A DNA stretch of 64,000 bases from Aquimarina sp040786285 (GTDB lineage: Bacteria; Bacteroidota; Bacteroidia; Flavobacteriales; Flavobacteriaceae), in NCBI RefSeq assembly GCF_040786285.1, contig NZ_JBFMKQ010000001.1:2170001-2234000 (forward strand), in the 5' to 3' direction. The position numbers and the translations under genes were made by a program. Shown here one piece after another: positions 53,062 to 61,575 of the stretch; within the stretch, counting starts at the first letter, position 1, and each line of letters begins with the position of its first letter. The notes below the pieces were generated by a model. The model made no database searches. It saw only the letters and a list, made by a program, of their open reading frames with translations, and was not told the origin of the DNA.

Positions 53062-55005
53062 ATGAACAAAAAAGTGTTTTTTGGGGTCGCATTTTTAATG
53101 CTGGGATCCTCTTATGTCATTGGACAAGAAGTCAAATCAGAAGAGAATGTAAACGAATTAGAAGAGGTGTTTATTTCATCGTCTAAATTTGGTTTAAAAC
53201 GAGAACAAATCGGTAAGGTAATCACTAAGATTACTCCCGAAGAATTAGAACGCAGCCAAGGACAATCTGTGGCTACTGTGCTTACTAGAACTGCCGGAGT
53301 ATTTATTAACGGAAATGGCAGTGCAGCAGGACAAAACCTTGGTGTTTATGTGCGTGGAGGACGAAATCGCCAGGTAGTGATTAGAGTAGATGGGGTAACG
53401 GTTAGTGACCCTTCAACGTCTGCAGGGGATTTTGATTTGCGACTATTGTCGGTGAACCAGATACAAGAAATTGAAATTCTTAAAGGGGCATCAAGTACCT
53501 TATATGGATCTGGAGCCGCTGCTGCAGTGATTAATATTACCACAAAGTCTGAAAGTAAAGATAAGATATCTGCAAATTTTCAGTCTAGTATAGGAACCAA
53601 TCAATCTCAAGAAGATCAGGATTATGATATTAACGATTTTGTGAATTTAGCTTCTATTAATGGGACTTTAGGCAAAGTAAGTTACTTAGCAAGTTTTGGA
53701 AATCAATTTACAGATGGATTATCGGCTGCAGAAGCTGAGGGAGCAGAAAGTGACCCATTTTCGAAGTATAATGCATATGCGAAACTTGGATACAAATGGA
53801 ATAATAATTTTAAATTTCATTTTTTCGGAAATTTAGATGAATATAAGAGTGATTTTGATGCCGGAGCAGGAATAGATGGTGATAATAGAATTATTAGTCA
53901 GCAGTTAAGAGCAGGATCTTTTTGGGAAGTAAAATATCCAAACGGTAGTTTTACGGTAACTAATAGTTATGCTTCTTTAGAAAGAGATCTTACCGGGTCT
54001 AGTTTTCCTTCACAATATCAGGGTGACGTATTTACATTTGATGCCTACAATAAGTATACTTTTGATAACACATTTTATACAGTTATAGGAGCAAACGGTT
54101 CATATAGTGATTTCAATCTATTAAGTATTCCATTTGGGAGTACCGATCTAGAGGAGACTATTAGTGATAAAGATGCAGAATTTGATATTATCGATCCTTA
54201 TGTTAATGTGGTATATACATCAGATTTTGGTTTAAATGTTAATGCCGGAGCTAGATTAAACATACATAGTGCCTACGGAAATCAAATGGTTTATAACGTA
54301 AACCCTTCGTATACATATACATTTGGTGATAATTATATTAAAGGATTGGCATCGTATAGCACAGCGTATATTACGCCATCGTTGTTTCAATTATTTGATA
54401 CCGCGTTTTTTTCGGGGAATCCAGATTTGGAACCAGAAGAAAGTACCACTATAGAAGCCGGTGTTGAATTGTCACATGAAAAGAAAGCCACAGTAAGTGT
54501 TGTTTATTTTAATAGAAACTCAGAAAATTTTATCACATTTGATCCTAATACATTTGTAAATTTAAATTCATCTAATGATATAGAGGTAGATGGGATAGAG
54601 GTAGAGTTATCGGCAACAGTTTTGGATGATAAATTATCTTTTAATGGTAATTACACCTATACCAATATTGAAAAATTGGAGGATAATATCCGAATTCCTG
54701 AGCATATGATTAATGTTAATGTAGGATATCAATTAGGAGAAAAAACATATACTTCTTTAAGCTATCAATTTAATACCGAACGAGCAGATAATGATTTTGC
54801 TAATGCCGATCCGGTTACTTTTGAACCGGCTCAGGTTACTTTAGATGATTATGGAGTATTAGATTTTTACATTAGCCATAAAGTGTTAAAAAACTTTAGT
54901 GTTTATGCAGCCTTGAATAACATTACTAATGAAGATTATCAGGAGATTTTTGGATTTAGTACCAAGGGAAGAAATGCAAGAATCGGTTTCAATTTAGATT
55001 TTTAA
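53062..55005 (+). CDS. btuB: TonB-dependent receptor, BtuB-like (cobalamin uptake)
   Basis: The 647-residue outer-membrane receptor has a signal peptide (to about residue 22, YVIGQ), a plug domain (VFISSSKFGLKREQIGKVITKITPEEL; EIEILKGASSTLYGSGAAAAVINITT) and a barrel whose C-terminal region ends GRNARIGFNLDF with terminal Phe. It lacks the N-terminal carboxypeptidase-like domain, and its length matches BtuB-class proteins. The riboswitch upstream makes corrinoid uptake the likely role. A strong terminator follows. Confidence 0.9.
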   Translation: MNKKVFFGVAFLMLGSSYVIGQEVKSEENVNELEEVFISSSKFGLKREQIGKVITKITPEELERSQGQSVATVLTRTAGVFINGNGSAAGQNLGVYVRGGRNRQVVIRVDGVTVSDPSTSAGDFDLRLLSVNQIQEIEILKGASSTLYGSGAAAAVINITTKSESKDKISANFQSSIGTNQSQEDQDYDINDFVNLASINGTLGKVSYLASFGNQFTDGLSAAEAEGAESDPFSKYNAYAKLGYKWNNNFKFHFFGNLDEYKSDFDAGAGIDGDNRIISQQLRAGSFWEVKYPNGSFTVTNSYASLERDLTGSSFPSQYQGDVFTFDAYNKYTFDNTFYTVIGANGSYSDFNLLSIPFGSTDLEETISDKDAEFDIIDPYVNVVYTSDFGLNVNAGARLNIHSAYGNQMVYNVNPSYTYTFGDNYIKGLASYSTAYITPSLFQLFDTAFFSGNPDLEPEESTTIEAGVELSHEKKATVSVVYFNRNSENFITFDPNTFVNLNSSNDIEVDGIEVELSATVLDDKLSFNGNYTYTNIEKLEDNIRIPEHMINVNVGYQLGEKTYTSLSYQFNTERADNDFANADPVTFEPAQVTLDDYGVLDFYISHKVLKNFSVYAALNNITNEDYQEIFGFSTKGRNARIGFNLDF

Positions 55006-55026
55006 TTCAAATATATCTGTATATAT

Positions 55027-55061
55027 AAAAAACTCCTAAACGTTTCGTTTAGGAGTTTTTT
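55027..55061. terminator. bidirectional terminator between the receptor and the S41 peptidase
   Basis: AAAAACTCCTAAAC-gtttc-GTTTAGGAGTTTTT has a perfect stem with A and T tracts outside, between convergent genes. Confidence 0.93.
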
Positions 55062-55104
55062 ATTAGATTGATTTTTCTAGATTTCGAGCTATATATTGTG
55101 GTTA

Positions 55105-56520
55105 TTATTGTTGATGATACATAATCTCATAATCTCGATTAAGAATATTACTGTTTCCTACTGCTTCTAAATGTAACACATTAGATTTTTGTTTACCTCT
55201 AACGGCACCTGCAATGTTATCCAAAGCGGCCTTTAGTAAAGGTTCGTTTTCATCTCCTAATATTCCTAAATTTGTAAGGTCTTCTTCTAAAGCCACTTCG
55301 GGTGCAAAACCATCAAAGTAATCTGTGAAACCGGCAGAATTTATAGATTTAAGAACTAAAGGTTGCATAGCATAGGTATGCCCTGTATTGGCACCCTGTC
55401 GTCGAAAATTATCCGAATCATACACAGTAATCGATGCTTGAAATTTTCCTCTGGTCGTATCGCCAACTTGTATAACATTAATGTATGGATCTAAACCATT
55501 AATCACCAATTCGCTGGCAGAAGCAGAACCCCTGGTAGTTAGAATATATAATCTTGTTAAGTTTAAGCTATTAATTGCTGCACCACCTCTGATTTGATTA
55601 TCGAATAGATTAATAAGCCTACCAGGATCATTCTCTATAAATTCTTGCTGAAACTCATCATTCCATTCTTCTGTAGTAAATACACTTTCATTAAATTGCC
55701 CGGTAATCATACTCGACAAGTCTTTAGCTGTTTCTACATCACCACCTCCATTATATCGTAAATCTAATATTAACTCGGTAACATTGTCTGATTTAAGTTT
55801 TGCAAATGCTGCATTTAGTTGTGTGTCAAAATCAGCTGTAAAGGCATTGTACATAAGATATCCAACAGGGTTACCACCTACATCTATAGTTTTATTAATA
55901 AAAATTGGATTTTCGGTATACTGCACTTTGTTTAGTGTTACAGATGTTCCGGTTGCAGTAACATTAGTACCATCAAATGTAGCAAGGCCAATGGTGTATG
56001 TATCCGGGTCTATAAGAGTTCTAAAGTTACTATCTGTTATTTGCGTACCATCAACGGTGTTAAAAATATCACCTCGTTGCACACCCTTAGCTTCAGCATC
56101 GGTTCCTGGTAGCACATATCGCACATATCCAAATACATTGGTGGGATCATCAGGATAGCGTACTAATCCGAACTCCATACCGTTATTTCTCGAAATCCCA
56201 TCAAAAGCTTGTTCTAAAGCGACATAGTCATCTACCAAAAAACTAAATTCATCTATATTGGCCTTTAGGGCTTCAAAAATAGCTTCAGGAGAAGGAAATG
56301 ATCGTAGATAGTCTGTATATGCCTGATCAGAAGAAAAACGATTGTCCTGAAGATCAGAAACATCGCTTTTGTATAGATACCAGGTTCTCATTCCTTTATA
56401 AATAAAATCATTTATTTCAGTTGTACCAGTAACCTGAGGAACATCATCATTGTCATCAAAACATCCAACAAACAGGCTTCCCAATAGAAGCAATAGCATA
56501 AAATGCTTCAAATATTTCAT
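55105..56520 (-). CDS. S41 family (C-terminal processing) peptidase lipoprotein
   Basis: The 471-residue protein has a lipoprotein signal (GSLFVGCFDD; lipobox Cys20). A helical N-terminal part and a PDZ-like domain (about 115-185) precede the tail-protease core with LILDLRYNGGGDVETAKDLS, the catalytic Ser in TRGSASASELVINGL (about 333) and the catalytic Lys in DTTRGKFQASI (about 357). It probably degrades proteins in the periplasm or at the cell surface. Monocistronic, convergent with btuB. Confidence 0.9.
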   Translation of the reverse strand: MKYLKHFMLLLLLGSLFVGCFDDNDDVPQVTGTTEINDFIYKGMRTWYLYKSDVSDLQDNRFSSDQAYTDYLRSFPSPEAIFEALKANIDEFSFLVDDYVALEQAFDGISRNNGMEFGLVRYPDDPTNVFGYVRYVLPGTDAEAKGVQRGDIFNTVDGTQITDSNFRTLIDPDTYTIGLATFDGTNVTATGTSVTLNKVQYTENPIFINKTIDVGGNPVGYLMYNAFTADFDTQLNAAFAKLKSDNVTELILDLRYNGGGDVETAKDLSSMITGQFNESVFTTEEWNDEFQQEFIENDPGRLINLFDNQIRGGAAINSLNLTRLYILTTRGSASASELVINGLDPYINVIQVGDTTRGKFQASITVYDSDNFRRQGANTGHTYAMQPLVLKSINSAGFTDYFDGFAPEVALEEDLTNLGILGDENEPLLKAALDNIAGAVRGKQKSNVLHLEAVGNSNILNRDYEIMYHQQ

Positions 56521-56651
56521 AGTGTCTTTTTTTGTTATAAGGCTCTAAATGTAACTATTTATTATAATTTTAAAAAAGATTGTAACAAATTACATAGGTA
56601 GTCGTCTCCCTAGTATAAAGCTGACAAAGTTTTATAAACAACCAATCAAAA

Positions 56652-57161
56652 ATGAAAGAAAGAGCATTTATAACGCTTACTAATGGATTTAAGGATAAAC
56701 TTTTTAGATTAGCCAAGCGTTTACTAGTGAGTAATGAAGAAGCCGAAGATGCTACACAAGAAGTACTGCTTAAGCTATGGAAGAATAAAAGTAAAATGGC
56801 TGAGTATAAAAATGTAGAAGCTTTTGCAATGACAATGACTAAGAATTATTGTTTTGATAAGCTAAAGGCAAAAGAAACAGCAAATCTTAAGATAGTTCAT
56901 AGTAATTATAAAGACGAGCGACCTTCATTACAGCGAGAAGTAGAAGCAAAGGATAGCCTGGATTGGGTGGGTAAGATAATGAATGACCTGCCAGAACAAC
57001 AACGAATGATTATCCAGCTTAGAGATATAGAGCAATATGACAATGCAGAGATTGCAAAGATGTTAAAGATTAATGAAACAGCGGTTAGAGTGGCATTATC
57101 AAGAGGAAGAAAAAAAATTAGAGAAGAATTAATAAAAAAGCATAATTATGGAGTTGTCTAA
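56652..57161 (+). CDS. ECF-type RNA polymerase sigma factor
   Basis: The 169-residue protein contains sigma region 2 (FRLAKRLLVSNEEAEDATQEVLLKLWKN, about 15-48) and region 4 (LPEQQRMIIQLRDIEQYDNAEIAKMLKINETAVRVALSRGRKKI, about 115-160) and no other domain, typical of sigma-70 ECF factors. It overlaps the next gene by 14 bp, which encodes a membrane protein and thus a candidate anti-sigma factor. Confidence 0.93.
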   Translation: MKERAFITLTNGFKDKLFRLAKRLLVSNEEAEDATQEVLLKLWKNKSKMAEYKNVEAFAMTMTKNYCFDKLKAKETANLKIVHSNYKDERPSLQREVEAKDSLDWVGKIMNDLPEQQRMIIQLRDIEQYDNAEIAKMLKINETAVRVALSRGRKKIREELIKKHNYGVV

Positions 57162-57579
57162 CATAGAAAAATTACTTGAAAAGTATTTCGAAGGCGAAAC
57201 GACCATTTCTGAAGAAAAAGAATTAAAGGTTTATTTTACCAGAGAAACTGTGCCGTCGCATCTAGAGAGATACAAAGATATGTTTCAGTACTTTTCTGAA
57301 GAAAGCACCATAACGGCTACCAGGGATTTAAAGTTAAATACCAGCAGAACGGTTACGTATACTTGGGTTGGTATTGCGGCATCTGTAGCTTTGATTGCGG
57401 GGATGTTTTTAACAAGAACTGCACCACCTAAGTCTATTGATACTTTTGAAGATCCGGAAATAGCATTACAGGAAACCAAAAAAATCCTCAATTTGGTTTC
57501 TCAATATATGAACGAGGGCAAACAGGAGTTAGTGTACCTGAAAGAGTTTGAAAACACTAAAAACAAGTTTATAAAGTAA
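57148..57579 (+). CDS. small single-pass membrane protein, candidate anti-sigma factor
   Basis: The 143-residue protein has an N-terminal helical part (MELSNIEKLLEKYFEGETTISEEKELKVYF) facing the cytoplasm, as in zinc-less anti-sigma domains. One membrane helix (about 73-90, WVGIAASVALIAGMFL) and a helical periplasmic end follow. No zinc HxxxCxxC motif is present. Its overlap with the ECF sigma gene supports an anti-sigma role, but this is inference. It continues into the DUF4252 genes in the same orientation. Confidence 0.7.
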   Translation: MELSNIEKLLEKYFEGETTISEEKELKVYFTRETVPSHLERYKDMFQYFSEESTITATRDLKLNTSRTVTYTWVGIAASVALIAGMFLTRTAPPKSIDTFEDPEIALQETKKILNLVSQYMNEGKQELVYLKEFENTKNKFIK

Positions 57580-57621
57580 AAATTGATATGTACTTTTTTA
57601 GTACACTCTAAAATGTAAATT

Positions 57622-58158
57622 ATGAAAAAGTTAACGATAGTTTTAATACTGGCTGTTTTACCATATGTGTCAAATGCACAAAGTTATTTTGATAAATATG
57701 AGAATATGAACGATGTGACCTCTATGGTCATGACCAGTAAGATGTTTAAGTTATTAAGCAAGATTGATCTTGAGAGCCAGGATGAAGAAACGCAACAATA
57801 TCTTAATCTGGTAGAGAATATTAATAACATCAAGGTTTTTGTTACCGAAAACAAAGAAGTGAGTAATAAAATGCGCAGCGATGTAAGTAGTTATCTCAAA
57901 AACTCTTCTTTAGATGAGTTAATGCGTATTAAAAGTGATGATGGAGAGAATATTAAATTCTACATCAAACCAGGTAGTGATGAGGATCATGTAAAAGAAT
58001 TATTCATGTATCTCGAAGGAAATGATAGTAAAGATGGTCCCGAAACCGTAATACTTACGATCACAGGTAATATTGACCTTAAGCAGGTATCTAAATTGGC
58101 GAATGATCTTAATATCCCCGGGGGTAAGGAACTTAAAAACGTAAAAAAAGGTAATTAA
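57622..58158 (+). CDS. DUF4252 domain secreted protein
   Basis: The 178-residue protein has a signal peptide (to about residue 20, VSNAQ). The DUF4252 pattern follows (SYFDKYENMNDVTSMVMTSKMFKLLSKID at the start; VILTITGNIDLKQVSKLANDL at the end). The function of the domain is unknown. It is next to a second DUF4252 gene and behind a sigma/anti-sigma pair, a recurrent flavobacterial arrangement in which these may be targets or sensors of the ECF system. Confidence 0.85.
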   Translation: MKKLTIVLILAVLPYVSNAQSYFDKYENMNDVTSMVMTSKMFKLLSKIDLESQDEETQQYLNLVENINNIKVFVTENKEVSNKMRSDVSSYLKNSSLDELMRIKSDDGENIKFYIKPGSDEDHVKELFMYLEGNDSKDGPETVILTITGNIDLKQVSKLANDLNIPGGKELKNVKKGN

Positions 58159-58176
58159 TAAGTTTTACCTAGTGTA

Positions 58177-58214
58177 ATCAGGCTTCTTAGGATGTAAATT
58201 CTAAGAAGCCTGAT
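58177..58214 (+). other. perfect 14-bp inverted repeat between the two DUF4252 genes
   Basis: ATCAGGCTTCTTAG / CTAAGAAGCCTGAT with a 10-nt loop lies between the stop of the first and the start of the second gene. No T tract follows, so it is either a weak terminator or an RNA-processing/stability hairpin within the operon mRNA. Confidence 0.7.
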
Positions 58215-58247
58215 CTAATAAAATATCAATCAAAAACAATCAAAAAA

Positions 58248-58790
58248 ATGAAAAATGTATTTAGCATCTTAGGCCTAGCAGTAGTATTACTTTTTGCTAG
58301 TTGTAGTAGTGAACCTTCACTACAGAAATATTTTGTGGATCATCAAGAGGATGTAGATTTTATTGCGGTAGATGTTCCGTCTAGTCTTTTAGATAAAAAA
58401 ACGATGGAACTTAACAAGGAAGAGATAGAGGCACTAGAAAGTATCAAAAAAGTTAATTTTTTGGCCTTACCACTTAATGATGATACCAAAGTTAAATTTG
58501 ATCAAGAGAGCTCGGCAATCGCAAAGATTCTTAACTCTGATAGATATGAAACCTTATTAAGGTTTGGATCAAACGGAGCAAAAGCGGTACTAAAATATCA
58601 AGGAGATGATGATGATATCGATGAAGTTATTGTTTTTGCTACCCACCAAGAGAGAGGATTAGCATTGGTACGTGTTTTGGGTGACAATATGAGACCAGAA
58701 AAGATGGTGAAACTAATGGAATCTGTAGAGAAAGGTAAAATAGATCTAAAAGCTTTTGAGGATATCGCTCGAACTATAGAGATTAACTAA
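58248..58790 (+). CDS. DUF4252 domain lipoprotein
   Basis: The 180-residue product begins with a lipoprotein signal (VVLLFASCSSEPS; lipobox Cys19), unlike the preceding paralogue, which is only secreted. The mature part begins LQKYFVDHQEDVDFIAVDVPSSLL and ends with EKGKIDLKAFEDIARTIEIN, fitting DUF4252. Its role is unknown. It is the last gene before the element at 58811. Confidence 0.83.
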   Translation: MKNVFSILGLAVVLLFASCSSEPSLQKYFVDHQEDVDFIAVDVPSSLLDKKTMELNKEEIEALESIKKVNFLALPLNDDTKVKFDQESSAIAKILNSDRYETLLRFGSNGAKAVLKYQGDDDDIDEVIVFATHQERGLALVRVLGDNMRPEKMVKLMESVEKGKIDLKAFEDIARTIEIN

Positions 58791-58810
58791 TTACTATTCG
58801 TAGACCAAAT

Positions 58811-58946
58811 AAAAAAGCTATCTAAAAAGGATAAAATAATGTCATTACGATCCGTCTGAGACGGAGAAGTAATCTGTTTATCAGCAACTTAAACTTGACA
58901 GATTCCTTCGCTTCTCTCGGAATGACGCCTTTTTAGATAGCTTTTT
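58811..58946. repeat. nested palindromic intergenic element, probably also a terminator
   Basis: The outer inverted repeat AAAAAGCTATCTAAAAAGG / CCTTTTTAGATAGCTTTTT (58812-58830 and 58928-58946) encloses GTCATT (58841) / AATGAC (58921) and the small palindrome CCGTCTGAGACGG. The inner words GTCATTACGA...GAAGTAATCTG and CAGATTCCTTCG...GGAATGAC are typical of short dispersed palindromes of Bacteroidetes. T tracts on both strands suit bidirectional termination for the DUF4252 gene and purB. Confidence 0.75.
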
Positions 58947-58959
58947 ATAAAGATAGCTT

Positions 58960-60303
58960 TTATATCCCTGTATAATTAGAAGGAGTGATTTGCTTAAGTT
59001 CTGATTTTATAGCCTCAGAAACCTCTAAGGTTTCAATAAACGTAGCAATAGAGTTTTGATTTATAGCCTCATTAGTTCGGGTCAATCCTTTTAAGGCTTC
59101 GTATGGGTTGGGATACCCTTCTCTTCTTAGAATGGTTTGAATAGCTTCAGCTACTACCGCCCAATTATTTTCTAAGTCGTTAGCAAACTTTTCCTCATTT
59201 AGTAAAAGTTTATTTAACCCTTTCAAAGTAGCCTGAAAAGCAATTAATGTATGCCCAAAAGGAACACCAACATTTCTAAGCACTGTACTATCGGTAAGGT
59301 CACGCTGTAAACGACTTACCGGTAATTTTGCCGAAAGATGTTCAAAAATAGCATTGGCGATTCCTAAATTACCTTCACTGTTTTCAAAATCGATTGGATT
59401 TACCTTATGTGGCATGGCAGAAGAGCCAACTTCTCCCTTTTTTATTTTTTGTTTGAAGTAATCCATAGATACATAGGTCCAGATATCTCGATCCAGATCT
59501 AATATAATGGTATTAATACGCTTCAGTCCATCGAATAAAGCAGCCATATGATCATAATGTTCAATTTGCGTCGTTGGAAATGAATGGTGTAATCCTAATT
59601 TTTCCTGAACAAAACGAGTTCCGAAGGCTTTCCAGTCAATAGTAGGATAGGCCACTTTATGGGCATTATAATTACCTGTTGCTCCTCCAAATTTTGCAGC
59701 ACTTGGGATGTCATTTAGTAAATCAAATTGCGCTTCTAATCGGGTAACATATACCTGCAACTCTTTACCCAGTCGAGTAGGGGATGCGGGTTGCCCATGA
59801 GTACGAGCCAGCATCGGTATTTCTGACCACTCGTTAACCAAAGATTTTAATTTATCTTTTAATTCTAAATACTGTGGGATATACACATCTCCAATCGCTT
59901 CTTTAATACTTAGCGGTATTGCTGTGTTGTTGATGTCCTGAGAGGTTAATCCAAAGTGGATAAATTCTTTGTATGCCTGAAGCCCTAGCTGATCAAATTT
60001 TTCTTTGATAAAGTATTCTACAGCTTTAACATCGTGGTTGGTTACTTTTTCAATTTCCTTAATGGCTAATGCATCTTCACTCGAGAAAGTAGTGTATATC
60101 TCTCTGAGTTTTTCAAATAAAGAAGTATCAATTTCTTGTAATTGTGGTAATGGTAATTCACACAAAGCGATGAAATATTCAATTTCTACAAGAACACGAT
60201 ACTTAATTAAGGCTTCTTCACTAAAATATATACCAAGCGATTTGGTTTTTGATGCATAGCGGCCATCTATTGGAGAGATAGCTTGCAAAGGAAATATGGA
60301 CAT
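58960..60303 (-). CDS. purB: adenylosuccinate lyase
   Basis: The 447-residue enzyme of purine synthesis cleaves SAICAR and adenylosuccinate. Family signatures are LQAISPIDGRYASKTK at the N-terminus, TNHDVKAVEYFIKE, HFGLTSQDINNTA, ARTHGQPASPT (catalytic His) and GSSAMPHKVNPIDFEN (signature loop with the catalytic Ser). Length and layout are normal for the E. coli-type enzyme. Confidence 0.97.
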   Translation of the reverse strand: MSIFPLQAISPIDGRYASKTKSLGIYFSEEALIKYRVLVEIEYFIALCELPLPQLQEIDTSLFEKLREIYTTFSSEDALAIKEIEKVTNHDVKAVEYFIKEKFDQLGLQAYKEFIHFGLTSQDINNTAIPLSIKEAIGDVYIPQYLELKDKLKSLVNEWSEIPMLARTHGQPASPTRLGKELQVYVTRLEAQFDLLNDIPSAAKFGGATGNYNAHKVAYPTIDWKAFGTRFVQEKLGLHHSFPTTQIEHYDHMAALFDGLKRINTIILDLDRDIWTYVSMDYFKQKIKKGEVGSSAMPHKVNPIDFENSEGNLGIANAIFEHLSAKLPVSRLQRDLTDSTVLRNVGVPFGHTLIAFQATLKGLNKLLLNEEKFANDLENNWAVVAEAIQTILRREGYPNPYEALKGLTRTNEAINQNSIATFIETLEVSEAIKSELKQITPSNYTGI

Positions 60304-60657
60304 AATGTTGTGTTTTTAAAAGCTGCAAAGATAATTTAATTAATTGCGAATTGCGAAGTATGAGGTATGAATTTTTAAAGAGTAAAAGTGGTAGAGCATC
60401 AAAGCTTTTTGATTTAGATTTTCGGGTTTATCATGGTATCTGGGCGTGACCCCAAGGGTCGGGCTTTCTGCTTCAATTCCTCACTCCTCTTTTTAGTCGG
60501 GTTGCGGGATTTACGCTTCAATCCCTCACGCAAAAAATGAGATGAAATAAAGAGATTTGAATCAAAAACGGACCATAACTTTTTTCTCTCTGGTAGAAGG
60601 GCCTTTTTTATAATGATGTCAAAAGCTTGAGATGAAACTTGCCACCCAAAACCCAAA
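60304..60657. other. intergenic repeat relics; no gene seen
   Basis: The stretch has ACGAATT-like filler (60338-60372). It then has gcgtgaccccaagggtcggg (from 60443), with CTTCAATTCCTCAC at 60471-60484, and a related partial copy with CTTCAATCCCTCAC at 60516-60529. The words resemble degenerate dispersed intergenic repeats of Bacteroidetes. The open frame from 60414 through the gap is not a believable gene. Confidence 0.55.
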
Positions 60658-60785
60658 ACCTGAAACCTGAAACCTGAAACCTGAAACCTGAAACCTGAAA
60701 CCTGAAACCTGAAACCTGAAACCTGAAACCTGAAACCTGAAACCTGAAACCTGAAACCTGAAACCTGAAACCTGAAACCTGAAAC
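60658..60785. repeat. heptanucleotide tandem array (ACCTGAA)18 running into a scaffold gap
   Basis: Eighteen perfect copies of ACCTGAA occupy 60658-60783, preceded by degenerate ACCCAAA units (60644-60657). The array is cut by the run of N, so its real length is unknown. In translation it gives a meaningless VSGFRFQ repeat. Confidence 0.95.
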
Positions 60786-60885
60786 NNNNNNNNNNNNNNN
60801 NNNNNNNNNNNNNNNNNNNNNNNNNNNNNNNNNNNNNNNNNNNNNNNNNNNNNNNNNNNNNNNNNNNNNNNNNNNNNNNNNNNNN
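60786..60885. other. assembly gap of exactly 100 N
   Basis: One hundred N bases join two contigs, a conventional placeholder for unknown length. The gap borders the heptanucleotide array, which probably broke the assembly. CCCAAA on the far side matches the degenerate unit found at the near edge. Confidence 0.98.
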
Positions 60886-60898
60886 CCCAAACTTAAAT

Positions 60899-61453
60899 TT
60901 AAGACAACTTCTTTAATATCATTCTGGATCGTGCTTTATAAGCGGCACTTCCCGAGCTATAATTGTTTTCGAGTGTGATTTTGAGTTCTGGGTGTACCCA
61001 GTCGAATTCTGTTCCGAGTAGATATAAAGATGTCATCGAATATGCTTTGGGAGCTACTTTTTGATCTGTAATGAGCCAGTCAAAACAAATTTCTGTTATT
61101 TTTTGTCTATGCGGTTGTGTTAAAAATTCTCTTACTTCGGGAGATTGTTTTTGATAATAGGAAGTAGTAAGGTATTCAAATATTTTAGCCATCGGTCGTA
61201 CTGCCGGATGTTGATAAACTTTTGGAACCAGTGTTATAAGTTGATCAAGATAAGGCAAAATGGCCTCTAGATTATTCTTGCATAAAAACTCAAGACCCCA
61301 TGAGGCTCTGCAAGAAATTTCGTCATCAACTCTTGCGCAAATCGCAAGAAGATCTGGTAGTACCTCTGGATTTTCAAGGATCAAATTAGCAAAACTATTC
61401 CGCTTTTCTCGAGAGTGATTAACGGTGTCTAATATCTCTTCTAATATAATCAT
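60899..61453 (-). CDS. HEAT-like repeat protein, conserved beside purB
   Basis: The 184-residue all-helical protein reads like HEAT/armadillo repeats: NPEVLPDLLAICARVDDEISCRASWGLEFLCKNNLEAILPYLDQLI shows two helical pairs. There is no signal peptide and no catalytic motif. Flavobacterial relatives are frequently next to purB and are sometimes mislabelled adenylosuccinate lyase, which it is not. It is on the purB strand, with the repeat array and gap between them. Function unknown. Confidence 0.75.
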   Translation of the reverse strand: MIILEEILDTVNHSREKRNSFANLILENPEVLPDLLAICARVDDEISCRASWGLEFLCKNNLEAILPYLDQLITLVPKVYQHPAVRPMAKIFEYLTTSYYQKQSPEVREFLTQPHRQKITEICFDWLITDQKVAPKAYSMTSLYLLGTEFDWVHPELKITLENNYSSGSAAYKARSRMILKKLS

Positions 61454-61575
61454 ACTACCTATTGTTGTTATGATTTCAAAAATAACAATAATAATAATTA
61501 GGCCTTAATATCGTTATCTGTTCTGTAACAGGTAATTATCAGTTATGATTTTTATCGTACTAAATCAACCACACA

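Noticed and set aside
60414..60890. Open frame through the heptanucleotide array and the N run
   Set aside because: It is made of the repeat (VSGFRFQ) and unknown bases, begins inside the gap, and has no family signature or plausible start.
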